Shown: piece after piece, positions 17,566 through 24,606 of the stretch
Numbering within the stretch: position 1 is the first letter of the stretch
How the letters are laid out: every line of letters starts with the position of its first letter
NCBI RefSeq assembly: GCF_947500045.1
Contig: NZ_CANMQQ010000004.1
Span: forward strand, 179,128-243,127
Direction: 5' to 3'
Length of the DNA stretch: 64,000 nucleotides
Origin: an uncultured Ruegeria sp.
GTDB taxonomy: Bacteria; Pseudomonadota; Alphaproteobacteria; Rhodobacterales; Rhodobacteraceae
Program-made: the position numbers and the translations under genes
Notes under the pieces: model-generated
Told to the model about the DNA's origin: nothing
What the model saw: the letters and a program-made list of their open reading frames with translations, nothing else
The model's database searches: none

Positions 17566-17772
17566 ATGCAGGTTAGTGTTCGCGACAATAACGTCGATCA
17601 GGCGCTTCGTGCCCTGAAGAAAAAGCTGCAGCGCGAAGGCGTGTTCCGCGAAATGAAGCTCAAGCAACATTTCGAGAAACCGTCCGAGAAAAAAGCGCGC
17701 GAGAAAGCTGAAGCGATCCGCCGTGCCCGTAAACTGGCACGTAAGAAAGCACAGCGCGAAGGTTTGCTCTAA
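17566..17772 (+). CDS. rpsU: 30S ribosomal protein S21
   Basis: A 68-residue, strongly basic ribosomal protein that acts on the small subunit during initiation. The opening [20 protein letters not shown] and the long Lys/Arg/Glu helix ([18 protein letters not shown]) are typical of S21. AGAAAGGTGGTGA provides the ribosome site. It is transcribed divergently from COQ9 and is followed by a strong terminator. Confidence 0.97.
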   Translation: MQVSVRDNNVDQALRALKKKLQREGVFREMKLKQHFEKPSEKKAREKAEAIRRARKLARKKAQREGLL

Positions 17773-17812
17773 AAGCTGCCCGCGACTCGTCCAGCTTTGG
17801 ATGACACTATTT

Positions 17813-17850
17813 GACGACCCCCGAGGCATCGCCCGGGGGTTTGTCGTTTT
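17813..17850 (+). terminator. rpsU terminator
   Basis: A GC-rich hairpin (ACCCCCG at 17817-17823 with CGGGGGT at 17834-17840, extended by GAC/GTC) followed by TCGTTTT, 40 bases after the rpsU stop. Confidence 0.75.
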
Positions 17851-18068
17851 AGGGCGGGCATTCCTGCCCATTCCCCAAATTGACCAACGCGGCAACTTGC
17901 CGATTCCACCGCGTGTTGCTTTGTCGGCATTTTACAGCGCAGCGAATCGCCGTTTGGTTGCATTTCGCCGCCGAAAAACGCCCCTTCCGATTACTCCTCT
18001 GTTCAGCCTTCTTTGATCGCCGGTAGGTGGGGCCGTCCACTCAGACATAACCAAAAAAGGAGGCACTG

Positions 18069-19262
18069 ATGTCGACAGCAAGTACAATCGAGCGCGAAAT
18101 GCTCACGCTGATCAACCAGGAGCGCACATCCCGCGGTCTTGACCCCCTACAACTTGAAACCCGCCTGAACGACTCGTCCGAAGATCACAGCACCTGGATG
18201 CTGGATACCGACCGGTTCAGCCACACCGGTCAGGGCGGATCATCCGCGACTCAACGGATGCAGACCGCAGGGTTCGACCTGTCCGGCAGCTGGCGCACCG
18301 GTGAAAACATCGCCTGGCAATCCGAGCGCGGCGCACCGGGTGTCAGCGATGATGTCGCCCAATTGCACCAGAACCTGATGAACAGCCCAGGCCACCGCGC
18401 CAACATCCTGAACCCCGATTTCAAATATATCGGCATCGGGATCGAAGAGGGCGACATGCAAGGTTATGACGCGGTCATGGTAACGCAGAACTTTGCCGCG
18501 ACTCAGGGTGACGTCGTTCTGGATAATGGTGGCACCACTCCGCCCGTAACACCGCCGGTTGATGAAGTAGCGGAACCAGAAGAGGAAGAGGTCACCAACC
18601 CGACCGAGCCCGAAGTTCCGGATACCGATGTGACCGAGACTGAAGAGCCGGTTGAAGAAACGCCGGATACAGACGTCACCGAAACTGAAGAACCGGTAGA
18701 GGAGACCCCAGAACCGGACGTCACCGAGACCGAGGAACCCACGGACGAAACGCCGGATACAGACGTCACTGAAACCGAGGAGCCGACGGACGAAACACCG
18801 GATACGGACGTAACCGAGACCGAAGAGCCCACGGACGAAACGCCGGATACAGACGTCACCGAGACCGAAGAGCCGACGGACGAAACGCCGGATACAGACG
18901 TCACCGAGACCGAAGAACCGGAAACACCCGACACCGATGTGACCGAGGTTGAAGAACCCGAGCCGGAAACACCGGAAATCGTCGATAATGGTGATCCGGG
19001 GGCAGATTGCTTTGACGTTCAGGCCTTCCTGGCCGGGATCGAAGCATTCGTGAATGCATTGCAGGCCCATTTCGACCAATTCGAATGGTCCCCGGTACAA
19101 CATGCCGACATGGTGCCCGAAACGGATGATTTCGATCTGATGCTCGACAATGACACGACGGACGACATGATGGAAACCGTTGAAAACACAGTCGAAGACA
19201 TGAATGACGATATGTGCGGCATATTCGTGTTTGAAATGAACTGCGGGTTTGATTTCGGTTGA
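18069..19262 (+). CDS. CAP/SCP-domain protein with acidic tandem repeats, no signal peptide
   Basis: A 397-residue protein. Residues 1-155 form a CAP (SCP/PR1) domain with the expected site residues: EDHSTWMLDTDRFSHTG, TGENIAWQS, SPGHRANILNPDFKYIG and VTQNFA. Next comes an acidic Thr/Glu/Asp/Pro tract of eight units, six of them exactly 15 residues long (DTDVTETEEPTDETP-like). The C-terminal domain of about 100 residues is acidic and holds three cysteines. No classical signal peptide is present, although CAP proteins normally act outside the cell. In related bacteria leaderless CAP proteins are often type I secretion cargo; no RTX nonapeptide is visible here. AAAGGAGG precedes the ATG at 18069. 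Single gene, ended by a shared hairpin. Confidence 0.88.
   Translation: MSTASTIEREMLTLINQERTSRGLDPLQLETRLNDSSEDHSTWMLDTDRFSHTGQGGSSATQRMQTAGFDLSGSWRTGENIAWQSERGAPGVSDDVAQLHQNLMNSPGHRANILNPDFKYIGIGIEEGDMQGYDAVMVTQNFAATQGDVVLDNGGTTPPVTPPVDEVAEPEEEEVTNPTEPEVPDTDVTETEEPVEETPDTDVTETEEPVEETPEPDVTETEEPTDETPDTDVTETEEPTDETPDTDVTETEEPTDETPDTDVTETEEPTDETPDTDVTETEEPETPDTDVTEVEEPEPETPEIVDNGDPGADCFDVQAFLAGIEAFVNALQAHFDQFEWSPVQHADMVPETDDFDLMLDNDTTDDMMETVENTVEDMNDDMCGIFVFEMNCGFDFG
18621..18974 (+). repeat. 45-bp coding tandem repeat (about 8 units)
   Basis: In-frame direct repeats inside the CAP gene. Units of 45 bp encode DTDVTETEEP followed by VEETP or TDETP. The seventh unit is 39 bp (two codons missing) and the eighth is degenerate (EVEEPEPETP). 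Codon choice varies between units at third positions, so they are not a very recent amplification. No unique spacers separate the units. Confidence 0.92.
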
Positions 19263-19274
19263 TCAGCCCATTTA

Positions 19275-19300
19275 GGTGCGGGGGATAATTTCCCCGCACC
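19275..19300. terminator. Hairpin shared by the CAP gene and ppk2
   Basis: A 9-bp GC-rich stem (GGTGCGGGG with CCCCGCACC) around an AT-rich loop, between two convergent stop codons. Likely bidirectional; there is no long T-run on the plus strand. Confidence 0.6.
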
Positions 19301-19314
19301 ACACACCATCCAGA

Positions 19315-20286
19315 TCAGTAAATCTTGGGTACGTACAAATCATCAGGCAGAATGCGCCGTTCATACTCGGGGTTATAGCGCCGATCGGGCAGGTTAACCT
19401 TTTCCTGTGGTACGTCTTCATAAGGAATTTTGGTTAATAGGTGCTCGATACAATTGAGGCGTTCGCGTTTTTTGTCATTGCCTTCGACAATGTACCACGG
19501 TGCCTCTGAGATATTGGTGCGAAAGAACATATCCTCTTTGGCCTTGGTGTAGGCCTCCCACCGGATGCGAGATTCCAGATCCATCGGCGAGAGTTTCCAC
19601 TGTTTCATAGGGTCGTGAATGCGCATCAGGAATCGCAACTGCTGTTCTTCGTCGGTGATCGAAAACCAGTATTTCAGAAGAATGATCCCTGATCGCACTA
19701 GCATGCGTTCGAATTCGGGAACGTCCTGAAAGAACTGTTCGACCTGATCCTCGTTAGCAAAGCCCATCACACGCTCAACACCCGCGCGGTTGTACCAAGA
19801 CCGGTCGAAGAACACGATCTCACCTGCGGCAGGCAAATGCGGCACATAGCGCTGAAAGTACCACTGGCTTTGTTCGCGACGGCTGGGCGCTGGCAACGCA
19901 ACCACGCGCGCGACACGTGGGTTCAGGCGCTGCGTGATCCGTTTGATCACCCCGCCCTTGCCCGCACTGTCACGGCCTTCGAACAGGATACAAACCTTGG
20001 CCCCGGTGTGTACCACCCAATCCTGAACCCTGATCAGTTCGGCTTGCAGGCGCAAAAGGTTGCGGAAGTAGACCCTGCGATCCAGCAAATCGGGATGCTG
20101 ATCCTTGTAGATCTTGCGAACCTCCATCGAAAGCATGGGTTCGCTGAATTCGATCTCGAAATCCTCGTCCAGCGAATCTTCCAGTTCGGCTTCCAGCCAG
20201 CCTTTGGGGGTTCCGTTGCTTTCGTAAGCCAAGGTCTGCTCCTTATCGTTCGTCGGGTTCGGACCGTACGGGGCCAGTGTAACCAT
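19315..20286 (-). CDS. ppk2: Polyphosphate kinase 2 family protein
   Basis: A 323-residue cytosolic enzyme that moves phosphate between polyphosphate and nucleotides. The P-loop is FEGRDSAGKGGVIKR (about residues 103-117), Walker B is VFFDRSWYNRAGVERVMGF, and the lid region contains PSRREQSQWYFQRYV. The C-terminal WYIVEGNDKKRERLNCIEHLL is also typical of class I PPK2. An acidic N-terminal extension of about 50 residues precedes the core. ADP or GDP preference cannot be read from sequence. It is convergent with the CAP gene and 118 bases downstream of the Lrp regulator on the same strand. Confidence 0.94.
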   Translation of the reverse strand: MVTLAPYGPNPTNDKEQTLAYESNGTPKGWLEAELEDSLDEDFEIEFSEPMLSMEVRKIYKDQHPDLLDRRVYFRNLLRLQAELIRVQDWVVHTGAKVCILFEGRDSAGKGGVIKRITQRLNPRVARVVALPAPSRREQSQWYFQRYVPHLPAAGEIVFFDRSWYNRAGVERVMGFANEDQVEQFFQDVPEFERMLVRSGIILLKYWFSITDEEQQLRFLMRIHDPMKQWKLSPMDLESRIRWEAYTKAKEDMFFRTNISEAPWYIVEGNDKKRERLNCIEHLLTKIPYEDVPQEKVNLPDRRYNPEYERRILPDDLYVPKIY

Positions 20287-20403
20287 CAGATGTCAGCGCG
20301 CGTTGCCAAGGTGGCACATATGGTCAGAACCATCGATTTTGAACCGATCAGGCGGCAGATACAAGCAGCGCGACGGACACAAGGCGCCCGATTGCTGGCT
20401 TTC

Positions 20404-20862
20404 TCACACCGGTAGAGCGGTGGTCTTGAAAACCGTACGCAAGGCAAACGAACTTTGCATCTGCGCCACCCCCGGTAGGCGAGACAGGTATTGCCGATGG
20501 ATACGAGCAAAATCTTCGGTGTTTTCAGCAACAACTTTCAGAATGTAATCCGCCGTTCCGGCCATCAGGTGACATTCAAGCACATCAGGTATCCGGGCAA
20601 CGGCCTTTTCGAAGGCTTCCAGCACCTCTTCTGCCTGACCTTGCAAAGTGATCTCGACAAACACGGTTGTCGGCACGTTCATTTTGCGCGCATCCAGCAA
20701 GGCAACATAGTCCTTGATATAGCCTTCCGCCTCAAGCCGCTGCACACGCCGGTGACAGGCAGAAGGTGACAGATTCGCCTGCTCGGACAATTCCGAATTG
20801 GACATTCGTCCTTTGCGCTGCAGGGCCGCCAGAATCTTTCGATCAGTCGCATCTATCGTCAT
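20404..20862 (-). CDS. Lrp/AsnC family regulator, likely controller of ald
   Basis: A 152-residue DNA-binding regulator. The N-terminal helix-turn-helix (LAALQRKGRMSNSELSEQAN, then LSPSACHRRVQRLEAEGYI) is followed by the ligand-binding RAM domain (VFVEITLQGQAEEVLEAFEKA and CHLMAGTADYILKVVAENTE). It is divergent from alanine dehydrogenase across a 135-bp AT-rich gap, the classic layout for an alanine-responsive activator of ald. That regulatory link is inference from position. Confidence 0.94.
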   Translation of the reverse strand: MTIDATDRKILAALQRKGRMSNSELSEQANLSPSACHRRVQRLEAEGYIKDYVALLDARKMNVPTTVFVEITLQGQAEEVLEAFEKAVARIPDVLECHLMAGTADYILKVVAENTEDFARIHRQYLSRLPGVAQMQSSFALRTVFKTTALPV

Positions 20863-20997
20863 CTGCGCACATCCATTGCGTCATTTCATCATATGATCGG
20901 ATAATTTCCCACAACTTTATACTTTGGCAAGCAGGGTTTCATAAAAATTGCGCCACAACATGCCCATAATTTAGGCAGCTTATGAATGGAGTCTCTT
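20863..20997. promoter_or_regulatory. Divergent lrp/ald control region
   Basis: A 135-bp gap with long AT-rich stretches (for example CATCATATGATCGG and TTTCATAAAAATTG) that suit Lrp-type binding. No exact operator can be assigned by eye. Confidence 0.45.
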
Positions 20998-22116
20998 ATG
21001 AAAATCGGCTGCCCCAAGGAAATCAAACCCCAGGAGTTTCGTGTCGGGATGACCCCGAACGCTGCTGGCGAAGCTGTAGCCCGCGGTCACGAGGTTATCA
21101 TCGAAACAGGTGCTGGGATGGGCTCGGGCTTTGACAATGACGCCTATATCGCCGCAGGTGCCCGCATCGTCGATACCGCAGAAGAAGTTTTTGCCACTGC
21201 CGACATGATCGTAAAGGTCAAGGAACCTCAGGCGGGCGAGCGCAAGATGCTGCGTGAAGGCCAGTTGCTGTTCACCTACCTGCACCTGGCACCCGATCCA
21301 GACCAGACCCACGATCTGCTTGCCTCGGGCTGCACCGCGATTGCCTACGAAACCGTCACCGACGCAAATGGCGGCCTGCCCCTGCTGGCACCGATGTCCG
21401 AAGTTGCCGGTCGACTGGCACCGCAGGTCGGATCCTGGACCCTGCAGAAGGCCAACGGTGGCCGCGGCGTCCTGATGGGCGGCGTCCCAGGTGTTGGTCC
21501 TGCCAAGGTGATTGTCATCGGCGGTGGTGTCGTTGGCACCCACGCAGCCAAGATCGCAGCGGGCATGGGCGCAGACGTAACCGTACTGGACCGCTCGCTT
21601 CCGCGTCTGCGTTATCTGGACGACGTGTATGGCGGAACCTTCAAAAACCAGTACTCAACAGCAGGCGCAACTGCTGAGCTGATCCAGGACGCCGACATGG
21701 TCATCGGCGCGGTTCTGATCCCCGGCGCCGCAGCCCCCAAACTGATCACCCGTGAGCAGCTATCGACCATGAAACCCGGTGCGGTTCTTGTCGACGTGGC
21801 GATCGACCAGGGCGGTTGTTTTGAAACCTCAAAAGCAACCACCCACGCCGATCCGATCTACGACGTTGATGGCATCATGCACTACTGTGTGGCCAACATG
21901 CCGGGTGCCGTGGCCCGCACATCGACCATCGCGCTGGGGAACGCCACATTGCCGTTTATGCTGTCATTGGCGGGCAAGGGCTGGAAACAGGCATGCCAGG
22001 ATGACCCACATCTTCTCGAAGGGCTCAACGTACACGCCGGTCAACTGACTTATGACGCCGTTGGTGTAGCACTGGGAATTGACGTCGTATCACCAGCCGA
22101 GATCGTCAGGTCGTAA
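20998..22116 (+). CDS. ald: Alanine dehydrogenase
   Basis: A 372-residue NAD-dependent enzyme that converts L-alanine to pyruvate and ammonia. It has MKIGCPKEIKPQEFRVGMTP at the N-terminus, the catalytic-site FTYLHLAPD, the conserved YETVTDANGGLPLLAPMSEV, and the nucleotide motif IVIGGGVVGTHAAKIAAGMG (about residues 170-189). The ATG at 20998 has GGAGT upstream; the longer frame adds four residues overlapping that site. A divergent Lrp-type gene probably regulates it. An alanine/sodium symporter is encoded at 55-56.6 kb and pyruvate kinase at 57-58.7 kb. Confidence 0.97.
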   Translation: MKIGCPKEIKPQEFRVGMTPNAAGEAVARGHEVIIETGAGMGSGFDNDAYIAAGARIVDTAEEVFATADMIVKVKEPQAGERKMLREGQLLFTYLHLAPDPDQTHDLLASGCTAIAYETVTDANGGLPLLAPMSEVAGRLAPQVGSWTLQKANGGRGVLMGGVPGVGPAKVIVIGGGVVGTHAAKIAAGMGADVTVLDRSLPRLRYLDDVYGGTFKNQYSTAGATAELIQDADMVIGAVLIPGAAAPKLITREQLSTMKPGAVLVDVAIDQGGCFETSKATTHADPIYDVDGIMHYCVANMPGAVARTSTIALGNATLPFMLSLAGKGWKQACQDDPHLLEGLNVHAGQLTYDAVGVALGIDVVSPAEIVRS

Positions 22117-22127
22117 CGCTCCCGCCC

Positions 22128-22160
22128 CTGTAAGCGCTCTCTGACGAGTGCGCTTTACAG
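22128..22160 (+). terminator. Possible ald terminator hairpin
   Basis: CTGTAAGCGC (22128-22137) pairs with GCGCTTTACAG (22150-22160) with one bulged base. The T-run afterwards is weak. Confidence 0.4.
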
Positions 22161-22221
22161 CGTTGGGCCGCGCACCACGCCAAAGGCGCGGCGCTTGGGT
22201 CATCAAGCCCAGCCACATATG

Positions 22222-22250
22222 AAAAGGCGCTGCGCAATATGCGCAGCGCC
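22222..22250 (-). terminator. mscS terminator
   Basis: Perfect 10-bp stem (22226-22235 with 22241-22250) and 5-base loop. On the minus strand it is followed by TTTTC, 53 bases beyond the mscS stop. Confidence 0.75.
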
Positions 22251-22302
22251 ATGCCCAACCGGAGGAGGGCATTTCCAATGCCTGATCGACAGGCGGGAGG
22301 GC

Positions 22303-23109
22303 TTAACCCTCTTTGTGAATTTCCACCGAATGCGGATAGGGTATAGATACACCCTTGGCGTCAAACGCTTCTTTTATCGTCTTCGTAAGCTCGAATTTCA
22401 CGTCCCAATAATCGGCAGCGGCGCACCAAAGGCGCGCGGTCAGATCGACCGAGCTGTCGCCCAGGTTGGTCACCCGCACCCAAGGCTCAGGATCGCTCAT
22501 GACACGAATGTCAGCCTTGGCAACGTCCAGAATGATCCCCATCGCCTCATCCGCGCTGTCGCCATAGTCGATGCCAAACACCAGATCGACCCGGCGCGTA
22601 TCATGGGCTGAATAGTTGGTGATCACCGAGCCCCAGGCCTGACCGTTAGGAACGATGATCTGGACATTGTCGGGTGTCACCAACTCGGTCGTAAACAGGT
22701 TCAGGTCTTTTACCGTACCCGCAGTGCCACCGATATCGACATACTGACCCAGTTTATATGGGCGAAATACAACCAGCATCACGCCAGCAGCCAGATCGCT
22801 GAGCGTGCCCTGCAACGCCAAACCAATAGCCAGCGACGCGGCACCCAGAATGGCAACAACGCTGGTCGCTTCAATTCCGAAAATGCCAAGGATGGCAACC
22901 ACAACCATTGCCAGAATGACCCACTTGACCAGGCTGGCAACGAAATTGCCCAAGGTCGGGTCAATATGCGGCGTCGCATTGATCCGACGACGTACGAGAC
23001 CTGCGATAGCCCCTGCCACGATCCAACCCAGGACCAGAACGATCAGCGCCTTGACCGCGCTCATGATCAGCGGGCCAAATGCGCCCACCTGTGTTACGAC
23101 ATCTTCCAC
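22303..23109 (-). CDS. Small-conductance mechanosensitive channel, MscS family
   Basis: A 268-residue membrane channel that opens on osmotic down-shock. Three N-terminal helices end in the pore helix TSVVAILGAASLAIGLALQG, followed by GTLSDLAAGVMLVVFRPYKLGQYVDIGG and the beta domain (ITNYSAHDTRRVDLVFGIDY). Length equals E. coli MscS. No ATG is sensible. The GTG at 23107-23109 has AGGAGAAG 4-11 bases upstream and is chosen, while a longer frame runs through untranslated leader. It is divergent from the GST gene. Confidence 0.92.
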   Translation of the reverse strand: MEDVVTQVGAFGPLIMSAVKALIVLVLGWIVAGAIAGLVRRRINATPHIDPTLGNFVASLVKWVILAMVVVAILGIFGIEATSVVAILGAASLAIGLALQGTLSDLAAGVMLVVFRPYKLGQYVDIGGTAGTVKDLNLFTTELVTPDNVQIIVPNGQAWGSVITNYSAHDTRRVDLVFGIDYGDSADEAMGIILDVAKADIRVMSDPEPWVRVTNLGDSSVDLTARLWCAAADYWDVKFELTKTIKEAFDAKGVSIPYPHSVEIHKEG

Positions 23110-23329
23110 GTGCTTCTCCTTTGCACCAACAGCAAACCCGCGCCTTTGGCGCGGGATCGTCGGAAAGTTTGGGCTAGTTTTACGCTCAGGTCTAGGTGCG
23201 GGATTCCCGAGTTTTCCCCCTGCTGTTCTCCAGCAAACATCCAGTGACCGACCACGCACAGTCATGCACCTTACAATCCGGACCAAATCCACCACATTGG
23301 GACAGATGTCACCGTTTCAGGAGCCCCCC

Positions 23330-24028
23330 ATGTTGGACACAACCTCATTCCCGATCATGGCCAAATGGCCACCACAATTTCCCGACCGCATCCAACTCTA
23401 TTCCTACGCAACTCCCAACGGCGTCAAAGCCTCGATCATGTTGGAAGAGACCGGCCTGCCTTATGAAGCGCATCTGGTCACGCTGGCAGATGCAGATGTC
23501 AAAAGCCCCGAGTTTCTGTCGCTGAACCCCAATAACAAGATCCCGGCGCTCATTGATCCGAACGGGCCCGATGGTGCTCCGTTAGGTCTTTTCGAAAGCG
23601 GTGCGATCCTGCTCTATCTGGCCGAGAAAAGCGATATGTTGTTGGGGCAGACCAAGGCGGACAAACACCGGGTCACCCAATGGCTGATGTTTCAAATGGG
23701 CGGGCTGGGTCCGATGTTCGGCCAGCTGGGCTATTTCCAAAAATTCGCCGGCAGTGAGATCGAAGACCCCCGTCCCCGCGAACGATATGTGAACGAGGCC
23801 AAGCGTTTGTTGAATGTTCTGGATACGCAGCTAGACGGACAGGACTGGATTGCCGGGGACTATTCGATCGCGGATATCGCCATCGCGCCCTGGCTGAATG
23901 GCCTCGACTTTTATGGCGTCAAAGAGGTGATCGGCTGGGATGGCTACACTAATGTCACCGCCTATCTCGATCGCTTCCTGGAAAGACCTGCGGTCCAGAA
24001 AGGTCTGACGACCCCGCCTCGGGACTAA
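23330..24028 (+). CDS. Glutathione S-transferase (YghU/Ure2-like)
   Basis: A 232-residue cytosolic GST. The N-terminal thioredoxin-fold domain starts RIQLYSYATPNGVKASIMLE and has the glutathione-binding NPNNKIPALIDP and FESGAILLYLAEKS motifs. The helical C-terminal domain holds DYSIADIAIAPWLNG (N-capping box). The pre-domain IMAKWPPQFPD resembles the nu-class/YghU group, which shows disulphide-bond reductase activity. CAGGAG lies 6-11 bases before the ATG at 23330. gshA (30.1-31.4 kb) supplies glutathione precursor. A strong terminator follows. Confidence 0.92.
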   Translation: MLDTTSFPIMAKWPPQFPDRIQLYSYATPNGVKASIMLEETGLPYEAHLVTLADADVKSPEFLSLNPNNKIPALIDPNGPDGAPLGLFESGAILLYLAEKSDMLLGQTKADKHRVTQWLMFQMGGLGPMFGQLGYFQKFAGSEIEDPRPRERYVNEAKRLLNVLDTQLDGQDWIAGDYSIADIAIAPWLNGLDFYGVKEVIGWDGYTNVTAYLDRFLERPAVQKGLTTPPRD

Positions 24029-24032
24029 TCTG

Positions 24033-24074
24033 AAAAACGGGCGGCGGCAGTCCAACGCCGCGCCCGTTTTATTT
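24033..24074 (+). terminator. GST gene terminator
   Basis: AAAACGGGCG...CGGC pairs with GCCG...CGCCCGTTTT, a GC-rich stem flanked by A and T runs, ending TTTTATTT. It starts 5 bases after the stop. Confidence 0.85.
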
Positions 24075-24075
24075 G

Positions 24076-24522
24076 TCAGCCCGGCAATCCGCCGGTCTCA
24101 ACATAGCGCAGGATCTCCACGACTTGAGAAGGCTCCTCAGCGACCGCAAGTGCAGCCGCATCCACCTCTTTCAAGGCATGCTGATGATCTGGCCCGTGCA
24201 GAACAATGATCGATTTTCCCAAGGCCGCTGCATACCCTGCGTCAAAGGCCGCATTCCACTGCTTGTATTTGTCGCCAAAACGCACAACGACGATATCCGC
24301 ATCTGAAATCCCCTTCCGGGTCCGGATCGCATTCACCATCGCGCCCTTGTGGTCGTGCCAGTACTTGTTCGGCTCCGCCCCCAGAATCTCAACCCCACAA
24401 TCGTCCGAGGCCGCGTGATCCGTAACCGGGCTGCTAAACACAACATCCAACCCCTCGGCCCCGGCGATAATCTGTTCGCGCCAATCCGTGTGAATTTCAC
24501 CGGACAGATAAACCTTCAACAT
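24076..24522 (-). CDS. YtoQ family protein
   Basis: A 148-residue soluble protein of the YtoQ family, distantly like nucleoside 2-deoxyribosyltransferases. Visible motifs are KVYLSGEIHTDWRE at the start, SSPVTDHAASDDCGV, and DADIVVVRFGDKYKQWNAAFDAGYAAALGK in the middle. AGGAGGAG lies before the ATG at 24520-24522; an in-frame TTG two codons earlier overlaps that site. Function is not established in any organism I can name. It is monocistronic, convergent with the GST gene. Confidence 0.88.
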   Translation of the reverse strand: MLKVYLSGEIHTDWREQIIAGAEGLDVVFSSPVTDHAASDDCGVEILGAEPNKYWHDHKGAMVNAIRTRKGISDADIVVVRFGDKYKQWNAAFDAGYAAALGKSIIVLHGPDHQHALKEVDAAALAVAEEPSQVVEILRYVETGGLPG

Positions 24523-24606
24523 CTCCAACTCCTCCTGACATGAAAAAAGGGCGCACCCCGCCCCTTCTTCTTGTTAAAAATACGGCCGCCGGAGGCGGAT
24601 GCAACG

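Noticed and set aside
18621..18974. CRISPR-like periodicity.
   Set aside because: The units are contiguous, in frame and coding, without unique spacers.
18240..19103. Long minus-strand frames (287 and 143 residues) across the CAP gene.
   Set aside because: They mirror the 45-bp coding repeat and give low-complexity products with no ribosome site; the plus-strand CAP domain is unmistakable.
22805..23329. A possible 175-residue N-terminal extension of the GST gene.
   Set aside because: It is antisense to mscS, has no domain sense, and a good ribosome site and family start lie at 23330.
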